NCBI RefSeq assembly: GCF_020697055.1
Contig: NZ_JAJFBP010000024.1
Span: forward strand, 62,001 to 126,000
Direction of reading: 5' to 3'
Source of the DNA: Panacagrimonas sp.
Lineage (GTDB): Bacteria > Pseudomonadota > Gammaproteobacteria > Nevskiales > Nevskiaceae
DNA: 64,000 nucleotides
Each line of letters starts with the position of its first letter. The stretch's first letter is position 1. The notes under the pieces are model-generated. The model saw only the letters and a list, made by a program, of their open reading frames with translations. It ran no database searches and was not told the DNA's origin. Shown in pieces: positions 7,601 to 20,094 of the stretch. The position numbers and the translations under genes are program-made.

Positions 7601-8455
7601 TCAGGGCAGCGCGACGAGATACGCGACCCAGGTCTCCAGCCCGACGATGCGATCCACCGGACCCAGGAACACGCCGGCCGCGCCGCGCGCCGCGTCGTAG
7701 GTGTGACGCCAGACCTCGACGCGCGTGAAGCCCGCCTCGCGCGCAGCGTCCTGCAGCTCGGGCAGGCTCCACAGCCGCCAGCGATAGATGAAGGCATCCG
7801 GCCGATCGGCCGTGCCGGGCAGGCCGCGGAAATGGATTCGGCACTCGATCCGCCCGGTGACCGCGTCGTGCGCGCTCTGGTCCCATTCGTAGTCGAACGA
7901 CGGCGGTGGAATCTCGCCGTCGTGCCCGAGGCGATCGGCGATGCGCTGCGTGTCGCGCCGCGCGAGCAGGCTGCCCGGTCCACCGAACGCATTGGCCACG
8001 AGCACACCGCGCTGCGGATCCAGGCAGGCCCGTGCATGGGCCAGATACGCGCGCAGCCGGTCGCGCGTGTCCAAATAGAACAGGCTGAAGTTCAGGGCGG
8101 CCAGCACGTGCGCGGGCCGCACCGCCGGCGGCGAGACCTCGAACACGTCCGCGGCGTGCAGCTGCAGGCGCGATGCGCCGTCCTCGCCGAGCAGGCGTCG
8201 TGCGCGCAGCGCGCCCCAGTCCAGCGCGGCGCGGTCGAGATCCACCGCCATGGCGTCGCGTTCGGGCCCGAGCGCGATCCACGCAACCGAGTCGGCGCAA
8301 TTGCCGGCGAAGTCCTCGCGCAGCCGCGTCGGCGCCGGTGCATCGGGCAGGGCCAGGCGATGGATGCGATCGAGCACGCGGGCTTGCGTCAGGGGGTCCT
8401 GCACGGCCCAGCGATAGAGCTCGAGCGGATGCGGCGAATCGACGGGGGACGTCAC
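7601..8455 (-). CDS. Class I SAM-dependent methyltransferase
   Basis: About 284 residues. The SAM-binding motif I region reads LREDFAGNCADSVAWIALGP and motif II is AMAVDLDRAALDWG; then VLAALNFSLFYLDTRDRL matches the motif III/post-I part of Rossmann methyltransferases. The C-terminal region (FRVEVWRHTYD-like beta strand, WSLPELQDAAREAGF) is typical of small-molecule methyltransferases. The substrate is unknown. No ATG fits; GTG at 8455 places the start just before the conserved ELYRWAVQDP, while TTG at 8512 is an alternative that adds 19 non-conserved residues. It is transcribed against the surrounding exported-protein genes and may be unrelated to them. Confidence 0.75.
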   Translation of the reverse strand: MTSPVDSPHPLELYRWAVQDPLTQARVLDRIHRLALPDAPAPTRLREDFAGNCADSVAWIALGPERDAMAVDLDRAALDWGALRARRLLGEDGASRLQLHAADVFEVSPPAVRPAHVLAALNFSLFYLDTRDRLRAYLAHARACLDPQRGVLVANAFGGPGSLLARRDTQRIADRLGHDGEIPPPSFDYEWDQSAHDAVTGRIECRIHFRGLPGTADRPDAFIYRWRLWSLPELQDAAREAGFTRVEVWRHTYDAARGAAGVFLGPVDRIVGLETWVAYLVALP

Positions 8456-8552
8456 GAGGGCAGGGATCGATGGCGGCGCCCGATCGTGCTGGCGCGCGTG
8501 CGCGCACGTCAATCATGGAGCGGATGTCGATTGGCGCACGCGCGACATGCGT

Positions 8553-8606
8553 GGACATCGAATGTCGGCGTCGCGGCATCGGCCTGATACGAGCGCTGCC
8601 TAGTCT
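8553..8606 (+). promoter_or_regulatory. Promoter 3 of the shared set (weaker match)
   Basis: GGACA (8553-8557), four bases, then the imperfect palindrome ATGTCGGCGTCGCGGCA (8562-8578), 22 bases, then -10-like TAGTCT (8601-8606). Register is identical to the other three, 48 bases from the first box to the -10, but the palindrome is diverged (ATGTC for GTTTC). It drives the secreted protein 47 bases downstream. Confidence 0.45.
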
Positions 8607-8652
8607 GGCCTCCAACGAAGGCACTTCGCTTTCGACCCCGATGGAGATCGAC

Positions 8653-9798
8653 ATGAACACTTCTTCTGCCAAGTTCCGCCGCACCGCCTTCGCCGCCGCG
8701 ATGATCGGTTTCGCGGTCTGCCAGCCGGCCAGCGCGCAGTTCCTGGGCGGCGTGGTCGTCGCCTCGGGCGACGTGGACGGCGACGGCGCGGCCGCTTCCT
8801 CGGTCAAGAAGCACTGGGACGTGAAGTCCAATACCGCCGGCGTGATCGACACCAACTGGTTCAACCCGGCCAACTGGTCGCCGTACGGCGTGCCGGGCCC
8901 GACCGACACCGTGGTTCTCGACGGCCGCGATCGCGTCGTCATCGATCCTTCGAGGAACGACACCGGCTATTCGAAGGTGACGTTCGGCGACCTCGTCATC
9001 AGCAGTGTCGCGGTGCTCGAGACGCTGCCGGGCTCGATCGTCGAGAACCGCGCGACGCTGGTGCTCGACCAGGGCCAGCTGATCCATCGCGGTAGCGGTG
9101 CGGCGGGCGAGAGTCTGATCGCGGGCGGGTCGTCGGATCCCGCCGGCAGCGCCCCGTCGATCAGCGAAATCGTGGTGACCAAGGTCGTGCTGAACCCCAC
9201 GGCGCAGAGCAAGCGCACGAGCGTCCTGAAGTCGTTCGCGACGCTGGATGTCGGCCTGGGCGGCACCGAGCCGGCCGCGCTGATCAAGACCGGCCCCGGC
9301 ACGCTGCGACTGGCCGCGGGCCCGGGCCACTACGCCACGCTGAACACCGACACGCTGGTCATCGAAGGCGACCTGCGCATCTCGACCTACTACGGCTTCT
9401 CGCCGCGTCCGGGACAAACGTTCCGGATTGCGACGGTCAACGGCACGCGCAGCGGCGAGTTCATCGGTCTTCCGGAAGGCGGCTACGTCGGCTGCACCGA
9501 GGACAACGTCGGCTTGCGCATGAGCTACCAGGGTGGCGACGGCAACGACCTGGTGATCTCGGCCGAAGCCACCGACCCGGCCACCTGCCTGCTGCTGCCC
9601 GCGGTGCAGAAGGTCCGCGAAGCCGCGGCCCGCACGACCAGCACCCCGACGGCCACGCTGGGCCTGGTGGCCGACATCGGCGGGACGACCGCAGGTCTGC
9701 TGCTGCCGGCGATCCAGAAGGTTCGCGAGGCCGCGGCCACGACCGAGGAGACGGCCGCGCGCATGCTCAACAACAAGAATCCGGAGCTGACGCGATAA
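8653..9798 (+). CDS. Secreted beta-rich protein with duplicated C-terminal LLPAxQKVREAA helix
   Basis: A 381-residue protein with a signal peptide (about 1-28, ending CQPASA). Residues 45-75 (FNPANWSPYGVPGPTDTVVL) and 225-300 (GFSPRPGQTFRIA... SYQGGDGNDLVIS) resemble the repetitive beta-solenoid passenger proteins of autotransporter-associated type. Two near-identical helices follow: LLLPAVQKVREAAAR and LLLPAIQKVREAAAT, about 39 residues apart. The same motif follows the membrane helix of planctomycete DUF1559 pilin-like proteins, but here it is C-terminal with no pilin signal. ATG at 8653 has GGAG six bases upstream. No beta-barrel or sorting signal is visible. Confidence 0.75.
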   Translation: MNTSSAKFRRTAFAAAMIGFAVCQPASAQFLGGVVVASGDVDGDGAAASSVKKHWDVKSNTAGVIDTNWFNPANWSPYGVPGPTDTVVLDGRDRVVIDPSRNDTGYSKVTFGDLVISSVAVLETLPGSIVENRATLVLDQGQLIHRGSGAAGESLIAGGSSDPAGSAPSISEIVVTKVVLNPTAQSKRTSVLKSFATLDVGLGGTEPAALIKTGPGTLRLAAGPGHYATLNTDTLVIEGDLRISTYYGFSPRPGQTFRIATVNGTRSGEFIGLPEGGYVGCTEDNVGLRMSYQGGDGNDLVISAEATDPATCLLLPAVQKVREAAARTTSTPTATLGLVADIGGTTAGLLLPAIQKVREAAATTEETAARMLNNKNPELTR

Positions 9799-9822
9799 GT
9801 CGCTTCCGCCGCCCGGACCGGC

Positions 9823-9876
9823 TGACACCATGTTTCAGTCCGGCGAAACCGACCGGCGGGGTGGGGGCGCTAGGCT
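9823..9876 (+). promoter_or_regulatory. Promoter 4 of the shared set, upstream of the hybrid kinase
   Basis: TGACA (9823-9827), four bases, palindrome GTTTCAGTCCGGCGAAAC (9832-9849), 21 bases, -10-like TAGGCT (9871-9876). TGACA to -10 is again 48 bases. It would place the sensor kinase under the same control as the exported proteins, consistent with a feedback loop. Confidence 0.6.
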
Positions 9877-9907
9877 AGGGCGCCCCCATCTCCCGGCGTT
9901 TTCCGCC

Positions 9908-13951
<4,044 letters not shown>

Positions 13952-13963
13952 ACGGAGGTGGAC

Positions 13964-14728
13964 GTGACGACCCGCATCGCGGTGGTGGACGACGACGCGC
14001 TCGTGCGCGAGGTCGTGGTCGAGTACCTGGGCACGCAGGGTTTCGAGATCCTGAGCCTCGACGGCGGTCCGGCACTGCGCGCGGCCTTCGCCGCGACGCC
14101 GCCCGACTGCGTGATCCTGGACCTGGTGATGCCAGGCGAGGACGGGCTGAGCGTGCTGCGCTGGCTGCGCAGCGGCGGTTCGGACGTGCCGGTGATCATG
14201 CTCACCAGCGCCGACGGCACCGCCGATCGCGTCGTCGGCCTGGAACTCGGTGCCGACGATTACGTCGCCAAGCCGGCCGACCTGCGCGAACTGCTGGCGC
14301 GCGTGCGCAGCGTGCTGCGTCGCCGGATCGCCGCGCCCGCGGCGGCGCCGGTCCCGATCGTCTCGGCCGCGCCCTCGGAACGACGCGCGGCCCCGGGGGA
14401 GGCCTGGTTCGGTCGCTGGCGGCTGGATCGTTCGCGCCGGCGCATGGTCGATTCGTCGGGCGAGGTGCTGCCGGTCACCGGGGCCGAATTCGGGCTGCTG
14501 TGCGTGTTCGCGGACCACCCGAACGTGGTGCTATCGCGCGAAAAGCTGCTGGAACTGTCGGGCACCGACCCGGCCGAGGTGTTCGACCGGGCGATCGACC
14601 TGCGCATCACGCGCCTGCGCCGCAAGATCGAGCCCGTGCCCGGCGATCCGACCGTGATCCGCACCGTGCGCGGGCACGGTGGCGGTTACGAATACATCCC
14701 GTCGGACGGCCCCAACTACGGGCGGTAG
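13964..14728 (+). CDS. OmpR/PhoB-family response regulator
   Basis: A 254-residue regulator: receiver domain (about 1-120) with phospho-acceptor Asp53 in ILDLVMPG and Lys in AKPADLREL, a Pro/Ala linker, then a winged helix (about 145-245, LPVTGAEFGLLCVFADHPNVVLSREKLLEL). GTG at 13964 has GGAGG five bases upstream; the GTG at 13958 overlaps that site and is unlikely. It lies directly behind the hybrid kinase and is its obvious phosphorelay output. It is the best candidate to bind the palindrome shared by the four promoters in this locus, though OmpR-type sites are usually direct repeats, so this remains inference. Confidence 0.92.
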   Translation: MTTRIAVVDDDALVREVVVEYLGTQGFEILSLDGGPALRAAFAATPPDCVILDLVMPGEDGLSVLRWLRSGGSDVPVIMLTSADGTADRVVGLELGADDYVAKPADLRELLARVRSVLRRRIAAPAAAPVPIVSAAPSERRAAPGEAWFGRWRLDRSRRRMVDSSGEVLPVTGAEFGLLCVFADHPNVVLSREKLLELSGTDPAEVFDRAIDLRITRLRRKIEPVPGDPTVIRTVRGHGGGYEYIPSDGPNYGR

Positions 14729-14820
14729 GCGGGAAAGCTGCCGCGAAGCGTCCGCGCATCCCGCCGACGCGTCTGCATCCCGGCGGGATGCGCGGCCTTT
14801 GGCCGCTTTCCCGCCCTACC
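14724..14820. repeat. Long inverted repeat, possibly a REP-like element or terminator
   Basis: GGTAGGCGGGAAAGC (14724-14738) pairs with GCTTTCCCGCCCTACC (14805-14820), with one bulged C. Nested inside, CATCCCGCCG pairs with CCGGCGGGATG. The left arm overlaps the stop codon of the response regulator. There is no T-run, so it is more likely a repetitive extragenic palindrome than a classical terminator. Confidence 0.6.
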
Positions 14821-14862
14821 GGGGGACAGGTCGGTCGCAGCGGTCGGATGGCCCGGTTTCGG

Positions 14863-14891
14863 CTGGAATTTCCCAAGCGAATCGCTACAAT
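14863..14891 (+). promoter_or_regulatory. Probable promoter of the rpsP operon
   Basis: TACAAT (14886-14891) is a good sigma-70 -10 box, with a weak CTGGAA -35 (14863-14868) at 17-base spacing. The predicted transcript begins about 45 bases before rpsP, as expected for a ribosomal-protein operon. Confidence 0.5.
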
Positions 14892-14941
14892 ACGCGCCCT
14901 TTCGCGGCCGCCCGGCGGCGAAGACTTCAGGATTCAACAGC

Positions 14942-15202
14942 ATGGTTACGATTCGTCTGGCCCGCGCGGGCGCCAAGAAGCGCCCCTTCTACCACGTGGT
15001 GGCGACCGAGAAGCGCAACGCGCGCGATGGCCGTTTCATCGAGCGCATCGGCTTCTACAACCCGTCCGCGAAAGGCGCCGAGAAGAAGCTGGTGCTGGAC
15101 AAGGCCAAGCTCGAGTCCTGGAAGAGCAAGGGCGCGCAGGTGTCGGAGCGCGTGACCTACCTGGCCACGACGCTGCCGGCCGACGTTCCCGCCGCGGCCT
15201 GA
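14942..15202 (+). CDS. rpsP: 30S ribosomal protein S16
   Basis: An 86-residue protein starting [20 protein letters not shown] with [14 protein letters not shown], the unmistakable bS16 signature. bS16 stabilises assembly of the 30S head and body. The length is slightly above E. coli S16 (82), with an Ala-rich end. It is the first gene of rpsP-rimM-trmD-rplS, the standard gammaproteobacterial order, five bases before rimM. Confidence 0.98.
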   Translation: MVTIRLARAGAKKRPFYHVVATEKRNARDGRFIERIGFYNPSAKGAEKKLVLDKAKLESWKSKGAQVSERVTYLATTLPADVPAAA

Positions 15203-15207
15203 ACCCG

Positions 15208-15735
15208 ATGAGTCACCGGCTGACGCTCGGACGCGTCGCCGGGGTGTACGGCGTCAAGGGCTGGGTCAAGCTGCAATCGTTCACCCGGCCCGCCGACAAC
15301 CTCCTGGAGTACCGCGACGTCTGGATCGTCGATGGCAATGACGCCACCGATGGGTTCGAGGCCAAGCTGACGGAGGGCAGGATTCACGGCGGCACGCTGG
15401 TCGCCCGGCTCACCGGTCCCGATCGACAGGTGATCGAAGACCGCGATGTCGCGGCGGCGATGATCGGACGGGAAATCCAGGTCGATCGCAGCCGCTTGCC
15501 GAAGCCGGACGAGGGCGAGTTCTACTGGTTCGATCTCGTCGGGCTGGCGGTACGAAACGAAGAAGGCGTGATGCTGGGCAAGGTCGAGAGCCTGACCAGC
15601 AACGGCGCACAGGATGTGCTGGTGGTGCAGGACGGCGAGACCGAGCGGCTGATCCCGTTCGTGCAGGGCCCGATCATCCGGTCGGTGAACCTGGAAACGA
15701 ACGAGATCGTCGCGGACTGGCAGCCGGACTATTGA
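15208..15735 (+). CDS. rimM: Ribosome maturation factor RimM
   Basis: A 175-residue protein with the N-terminal RimM barrel (LGRVAGVYGVKGWVKLQSFT) and the PRC-barrel half with EFYWFDLVGLAV and the conserved LIPFV near the end. RimM binds uS19 and assists maturation of the 30S head. ATG follows the rpsP stop by five bases. Its acidic C-terminus (IVADWQPDY) matches family ends. Confidence 0.96.
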   Translation: MSHRLTLGRVAGVYGVKGWVKLQSFTRPADNLLEYRDVWIVDGNDATDGFEAKLTEGRIHGGTLVARLTGPDRQVIEDRDVAAAMIGREIQVDRSRLPKPDEGEFYWFDLVGLAVRNEEGVMLGKVESLTSNGAQDVLVVQDGETERLIPFVQGPIIRSVNLETNEIVADWQPDY

Positions 15736-15754
15736 GGTACCGGAAGCGCGGACG

Positions 15755-16519
15755 ATGAAGATCGAGGTCGTCACGCTGTTCCCGGAGCTGGTGGAAGTGG
15801 TGACGCGGCACGGCATGCCGCGGGTGGCGGTGGATCAGGGTGCGCTGCAGCTGGGTTGCACCAATCCGCGCGACTTCGCGAGCAACCGCTGGCGCAAGGT
15901 CGACGAACGGCCTTTCGGCGGCGGGCCCGGCATGGTGATGCAGGCCGAGCCGACGGCGCAGGCGATCGAGCACGCGAAGGCGGCGCTCGGGCCGGCGACC
16001 AAGGTGCTGATGATGTCGCCGCAGGGCGAGCGGATGGACCAGCGATGGTTCGAGCGCCTGGCCCGCGAAGACGGATTGGTGGTGTTGTGCGGGCGGTACG
16101 AAGGCGTCGACGAGCGCCTCGTTGCCGGCACGGTGGACGTGGAGCTGTCGCTGGGTGATTTCGTCCTCTCCGGAGGCGAGCTCGCGGCGATGGTGCTGAT
16201 CGACGGCATCGCGCGGCTGCTGCCGGGGGTGCTGGGTCATGCGGAATCGGCGGGACAGGATTCGTTCTCGGTGGAGACCGGCCTGCTCGACCATCCGCAC
16301 TACTCGCGGCCCGAGGTGTGGCGCGGTGAAGCGGTACCGGACGTTTTGATGAGCGGCAACCACGCGGCATTGGCGCGGTGGCGGCTCAAGCAGGCACTGG
16401 GGCGGACGTGGTTGCGTCGCCCGGACCTGCTGGACAAGTTGGAACTGGATGCGGAACAGCAGACCCTGCTCCGCGAATTCGTGGCAGAGCAGACGACGAA
16501 GGTGGGTGGAACATCATGA
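15755..16519 (+). CDS. trmD: tRNA (guanine-37-N1)-methyltransferase
   Basis: A 254-residue Trm[17 protein letters not shown] start, GGGPGMVM, the SPQGERMDQ stretch, [12 protein letters not shown] and [17 protein letters not shown], which form the trefoil-knot SAM site. It methylates G37 next to the anticodon and prevents frameshifting. Its stop overlaps the rplS start by four bases (ATGA), implying coupled translation. Length is normal. Confidence 0.97.
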   Translation: MKIEVVTLFPELVEVVTRHGMPRVAVDQGALQLGCTNPRDFASNRWRKVDERPFGGGPGMVMQAEPTAQAIEHAKAALGPATKVLMMSPQGERMDQRWFERLAREDGLVVLCGRYEGVDERLVAGTVDVELSLGDFVLSGGELAAMVLIDGIARLLPGVLGHAESAGQDSFSVETGLLDHPHYSRPEVWRGEAVPDVLMSGNHAALARWRLKQALGRTWLRRPDLLDKLELDAEQQTLLREFVAEQTTKVGGTS

Positions 16520-16872
16520 GCAACGCGAACAAGATCATTCAGGCGGTCGAAGCCGCACAGATGAAGAAGAACCTGCCGCCGTTCAATCCCGGCGACACGG
16601 TCGAGGTCAAGGTCAAGGTCAAGGAAGGCGAGCGTGAGCGCCTGCAGGCGTTCGAAGGCGTCGTCGTGGCCAAGCGCAACCGCGGCCTGAACTCCGCGTT
16701 CACGGTGCGCAAGGTCGCCCACGGCGAAGGCTGCGAGCGCACCTTCCAGACGCACAGCCCGCAGGTCGCGGAGATCGCGGTGAAGCGTCGCGGCGACGTC
16801 GCGCGCGCCAAGCTCTACTACCTGCGCGATCGCGCCGGCAAGTCGGCGCGCATCAAGGAAAAGCTGGACTGA
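16516..16872 (+). CDS. rplS: 50S ribosomal protein L19
   Basis: A 118-residue bL19. [44 protein letters not shown] is diagnostic, as is the [26 protein letters not shown] end. It sits at the 30S-50S interface. The ATG overlaps the trmD stop. It is the last gene of the operon and a terminator follows. Confidence 0.98.
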   Translation: MSNANKIIQAVEAAQMKKNLPPFNPGDTVEVKVKVKEGERERLQAFEGVVVAKRNRGLNSAFTVRKVAHGEGCERTFQTHSPQVAEIAVKRRGDVARAKLYYLRDRAGKSARIKEKLD

Positions 16873-16920
16873 TCGGCGCGCCGCGCGCCGATCGCGCGGC
16901 GTTTCGAGCAGCACGCTGGA

Positions 16921-16955
16921 GGCCCGGACTGGATCCGGGCCTTCGTCGTTTCCGG
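16921..16955 (+). terminator. Terminator of the rpsP operon
   Basis: GGCCCGGA (16921-16928) pairs perfectly with TCCGGGCC (16934-16941) over a five-base loop, followed by TTCGTCGTTT. The tail is broken by C and G but the stem is strong and correctly placed after rplS. Confidence 0.7.
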
Positions 16956-16979
16956 GATCGGGACCTCGCTCCTTGATAA

Positions 16980-17495
16980 ATGGCAAACGGGGATGTTTCA
17001 ACACACCGGCACGAAAAGGGAGAAAGCCATGCGGCTCATCGTCGCGATCTGGTCGCGTCTTCGTTGGGGCTGGGCGGATGCGCCGCGCCGCTCACGTCTG
17101 CGCAGAAGCGCGAATTGGAGGGGTACAAGGTCAAGGGGATAGCGTTGTCCGAGAAGGATCCCGCCGCTGGCGCGTGGCTCGGGCTGCTGCCGGGAGGTGG
17201 ATCGTTCTACACGCGGCACTACGGATTCGGCGCTCTCAACCTGCTTCTCTGGCCGTTCTCGATTCTGTGGGATCCCGTCAACGGCCATCAGAGCGCGAAG
17301 TACATCAACTACCAGGCCACCAAAGAGGCCGTGGACAAGCAGCGCACCGCGGAACACAAGGCGCTCGAGAACCAGTTGGTGCTCGGACAAGTGACGAACG
17401 CCGAATTCGTCGCGCGACGGCATGAGATCGATCTCAAGTACTCGCCGACCCAGAAAGTCGCTCCGGTTGCCGCCGAAGAGGCCACGGCGAATTGA
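16980..17495 (+). CDS. Small lipoprotein with probable frameshift in its signal peptide
   Basis: The conserved part begins LVASSLGLGGCAAP and continues SAQKRELEGYKVKGIAL, a hydrophobic turn LGLLPGGGSFYTRHYGFGALNLLLWPFSILWDPVNG and a charged helical tail. The only in-frame ATG (16980) has no ribosome site and gives an odd N-terminus. An ATG at 17029 has GGGAG eight bases upstream but is in the +1 frame. Inserting one C near 17049 joins the two as MRLIVAILVASSLGLGGC, a textbook lipoprotein signal with lipobox LGGC. Either the gene carries a one-base deletion or the sequence has an error. The family is not recognised. Confidence 0.6.
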   Translation: MANGDVSTHRHEKGESHAAHRRDLVASSLGLGGCAAPLTSAQKRELEGYKVKGIALSEKDPAAGAWLGLLPGGGSFYTRHYGFGALNLLLWPFSILWDPVNGHQSAKYINYQATKEAVDKQRTAEHKALENQLVLGQVTNAEFVARRHEIDLKYSPTQKVAPVAAEEATAN

Positions 17496-17638
17496 TCGTC
17501 ACCGTCGGTGCGGTCGTCGCGATCAAGATCAATTCGCAGTGATCCTGCTTGCCCGCCGCTTTGCAGCAGCCCTAGTATCGGCGCCGGATCATTCGTTCGA
17601 TCGGTCCGTCCGATTCAAAACCCTCTAGGGAGATTCCA

Positions 17639-18115
17639 ATGAAGAAGCTGGTCACTGCTGCTGTTCTGCTCGTTGCGTCCTCGGCTGCGTTCGCCGAAGC
17701 CCCCGGTGGTCCGAACTGCGGCTGGGGCAACATGCTGTTCAACGGCGATTCGGGCATCGGCCCGCACTTCGGCGCCAGCACCACGAATGGCACCTCGGGC
17801 AATGCCACGTTCGGCATGACCTCGGGCACCAACGGCTGCTCGACCGACGGCAAGATCACCTACGGCGGCAAGGCGATGCTCAACACCATGCTCGACGAGT
17901 TCTCGGCCGACGTGGCCGTGGGCCAGGGTGATGCGCTGACGGCGGTGGCCGTGGCCTACGGTGTCGCCAAGGAAGACCGCGCGGCGTTCGCCTCGCTGGC
18001 GCACAGCAACTTCAGCACGCTGTTCCCGAGCGAGAACGTGACGGCCGAAGAAGTCGCCACCAACCTCGAGACGCTGATGAAGGGCGACGCGCAGCTGTCG
18101 AAGTACGTCATCTGA
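17639..18115 (+). CDS. DUF3015-family exported protein
   Basis: A 158-residue protein with signal peptide MKKLVTAAVLLVASSAAFA. The mature part begins GPNCGWGNMLFNGDSGIGPHFGASTTNGTSGNATFGMTSGTNGC, the DUF3015 hallmark with two conserved cysteines. Members are periplasmic or exported proteins of unknown function, common in gammaproteobacteria. It has a GGGAG ribosome site, and a strong terminator follows, so it is monocistronic. Confidence 0.88.
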   Translation: MKKLVTAAVLLVASSAAFAEAPGGPNCGWGNMLFNGDSGIGPHFGASTTNGTSGNATFGMTSGTNGCSTDGKITYGGKAMLNTMLDEFSADVAVGQGDALTAVAVAYGVAKEDRAAFASLAHSNFSTLFPSENVTAEEVATNLETLMKGDAQLSKYVI

Positions 18116-18168
18116 TGAGCGTCGCGGCTGCCGCCGCGTGCTCGCGGCGGTAGTCGGAAGGTCCTCGG

Positions 18169-18200
18169 GCCCGGCATCGCAGGATGCCGGGCCTTTTCCT
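18169..18200 (+). terminator. Rho-independent terminator after the DUF3015 gene
   Basis: GCCCGGCATC (18169-18178) pairs perfectly with GATGCCGGGC (18183-18192) over GCAG, followed by CTTTTCCTTT. It ends 12 bases before the start of the next gene. Confidence 0.9.
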
Positions 18201-18211
18201 TTCCTGATGCC

Positions 18212-20092
18212 GTGAAGCGCACGCTCTTCCCGATCTTCGCCGCACTGCTCGCGCTGCTGCTGCCGCCGCCCGCTCCGGTGCACGCGGCCGACGATGCGTG
18301 GATCCAGGCGCAGGCACGTGAGCTCTGGCACAGCGACGGCTGGCGCAAGCTCGTGCATTACCGGCCCGGCAACTGGCCGGGGTCGTGGGTCAGCCAGGCC
18401 GACGACGCGCGTTTCTTCCTGGCGCCGGACGGGCGGACCGATCCGCGCGCCGAGATGCAGGCGACGCTGGCGGCGTTCGCCGCATCCGCCGAGCTCGGCA
18501 ACGAACACGCGCAGTGCCGGTTCGTCGCGCGCCTGACCTGGCTGCGCGGGCAGCTCGATCTGGGGGAGCTGCCGCAGCCCGATTGCGTCGAGTACCGCGA
18601 ATTCCGCGACCTGGTGCAGGCCACGCACGCGGTGCTGGTGTTTCCGTCCTACTACCTCAACAGCCCCTCGTCGATGTTCGGCCACACGCTGCTGCGGCTC
18701 GATCGCGGCGAGGCCGACGGCGGGTCGGAGTACCTGTCGTTCGCGGTCAACTTCGGCGCGCTGGTCGACAAGAACGACAACGGCCTGTTCTACGCGTTTC
18801 GCGGACTGACCGGCGGCTATCGCGGCCAGTTCGAGGTCGACCAGTACTTCAAGAAGATCCGCGAGTACAACCGCGACGAGAACCGTGACATCTGGGAGTA
18901 CCCGCTCGATCTGAACCCCGAGGAGATCGAGCGCCTGATCCAGCATCTGTGGGAATTGCGGCGCATCAACTTCGCCTACTACTTCTTCGACGAAAACTGC
19001 TCGTACCGGCTGCTCGAGCTGCTCGAGGTCGCGCGTCCCGGCATAGGACTCACGCAGAACTTCGGCATCACCGCCATTCCGATCGACACGGTGCGCGCGG
19101 TGCAGGGCGCCGGCCTGGTGCAGGACAAGCGCTTTCGTCCGGCGCAGGGCACGGTGCTCAAGGGTCGGCTCGACACGCTGCCGAGTGAACTGCATCCGAT
19201 GGTCGTTGCGTTGAGCGAGTCGACCGAACTGCTGGACGATCCGGCGATGCAGGCGCTGGATCCGGCCACGCGCGTGCAGGTGATCGACGCGGCGTACAAG
19301 TACCTGCGCTATTCGCGCACGGGCGAGGCGCGGGACGCCGATACGACGCAGCGCAGCTTTCGCCTGCTGCAGGCCCTGCAGCAGCACGCGGCCGAACTCC
19401 CGCCGACCGCGCCGCTGTTCGATCCGGCCGCGTCACCGGATCTCAGTCACGGCAGCCGGCGGTTGTCGATGGGCGCCTGGCACGAGGAGGGTCTCGATTA
19501 CCTGACCCTGGGACTGCGCATGGCGCTGCACAGCCAGCAGGAGAACCGGATCGGTTTTCCTGCGGGCGCCCATATCAACATCGGCAATCTGGACGTGCGC
19601 ATCGACGAGGACGGCGAGGTCGACATCGAACGTCTCGACTTCGTCGACATCCTGTCGTTGAGCCCGCGCGACCGGTTCTTCAAGCCGCTGTCGTGGGGCG
19701 TGGTCACCGGCATCGAGCGCCAGTGGACCGATGGGCGCGAACACCGGGTGGCGCAGATCAACGGCGGCGCCGGCGCCACGCGCACGCTGTGGGCGGACAA
19801 CCGCATCTATGGCCTGGTCACCGGCCGGCTCGAGCACAACCACGGATTCGACGATCCGCTTCAGCCCGCCGCGGGCGTGCGCGGCGGCCTGCTGATGGAC
19901 GGCGGTCCCTTCATCTTCCATTGGGAGACCGGCGTCGAGAAATTCGCCAACGGCCAGACCCGCGCGCGCGTCGACCTGCGTCAGAACCTGCGTCTGTCAC
20001 GCAACCAGGCGCTGCATCTGGAACTGCAGTGGAGCGATCAGCGATCCGACGAGGCACTCGCGGTCGGCCTGCGCTACCAGTACTACTACTGA
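18212..20092 (+). CDS. DUF4105 domain protein (Lnb N-terminal periplasmic domain)
   Basis: A 626-residue exported protein. The signal peptide ends APVHAADDAW (about residue 26). The DUF4105 core (about 120-300) includes FPSYYLNSPSSMFGHTLLRL, the Asn-Cys FDENCSYRLLELL and the YSLEVDQYFK-like IREYNRDENRDIWEY. This fold is an NlpC/P60-like papain-type domain with Cys and His in these stretches. The C-terminal third (about 400-626) is beta-rich and ends RYQYYY, as outer-membrane barrels do. GTG was taken as start for the signal peptide. A possible role in envelope lipid or peptidoglycan processing is family inference only. Confidence 0.82.
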   Translation: MKRTLFPIFAALLALLLPPPAPVHAADDAWIQAQARELWHSDGWRKLVHYRPGNWPGSWVSQADDARFFLAPDGRTDPRAEMQATLAAFAASAELGNEHAQCRFVARLTWLRGQLDLGELPQPDCVEYREFRDLVQATHAVLVFPSYYLNSPSSMFGHTLLRLDRGEADGGSEYLSFAVNFGALVDKNDNGLFYAFRGLTGGYRGQFEVDQYFKKIREYNRDENRDIWEYPLDLNPEEIERLIQHLWELRRINFAYYFFDENCSYRLLELLEVARPGIGLTQNFGITAIPIDTVRAVQGAGLVQDKRFRPAQGTVLKGRLDTLPSELHPMVVALSESTELLDDPAMQALDPATRVQVIDAAYKYLRYSRTGEARDADTTQRSFRLLQALQQHAAELPPTAPLFDPAASPDLSHGSRRLSMGAWHEEGLDYLTLGLRMALHSQQENRIGFPAGAHINIGNLDVRIDEDGEVDIERLDFVDILSLSPRDRFFKPLSWGVVTGIERQWTDGREHRVAQINGGAGATRTLWADNRIYGLVTGRLEHNHGFDDPLQPAAGVRGGLLMDGGPFIFHWETGVEKFANGQTRARVDLRQNLRLSRNQALHLELQWSDQRSDEALAVGLRYQYYY

Positions 20093-20094
20093 CC

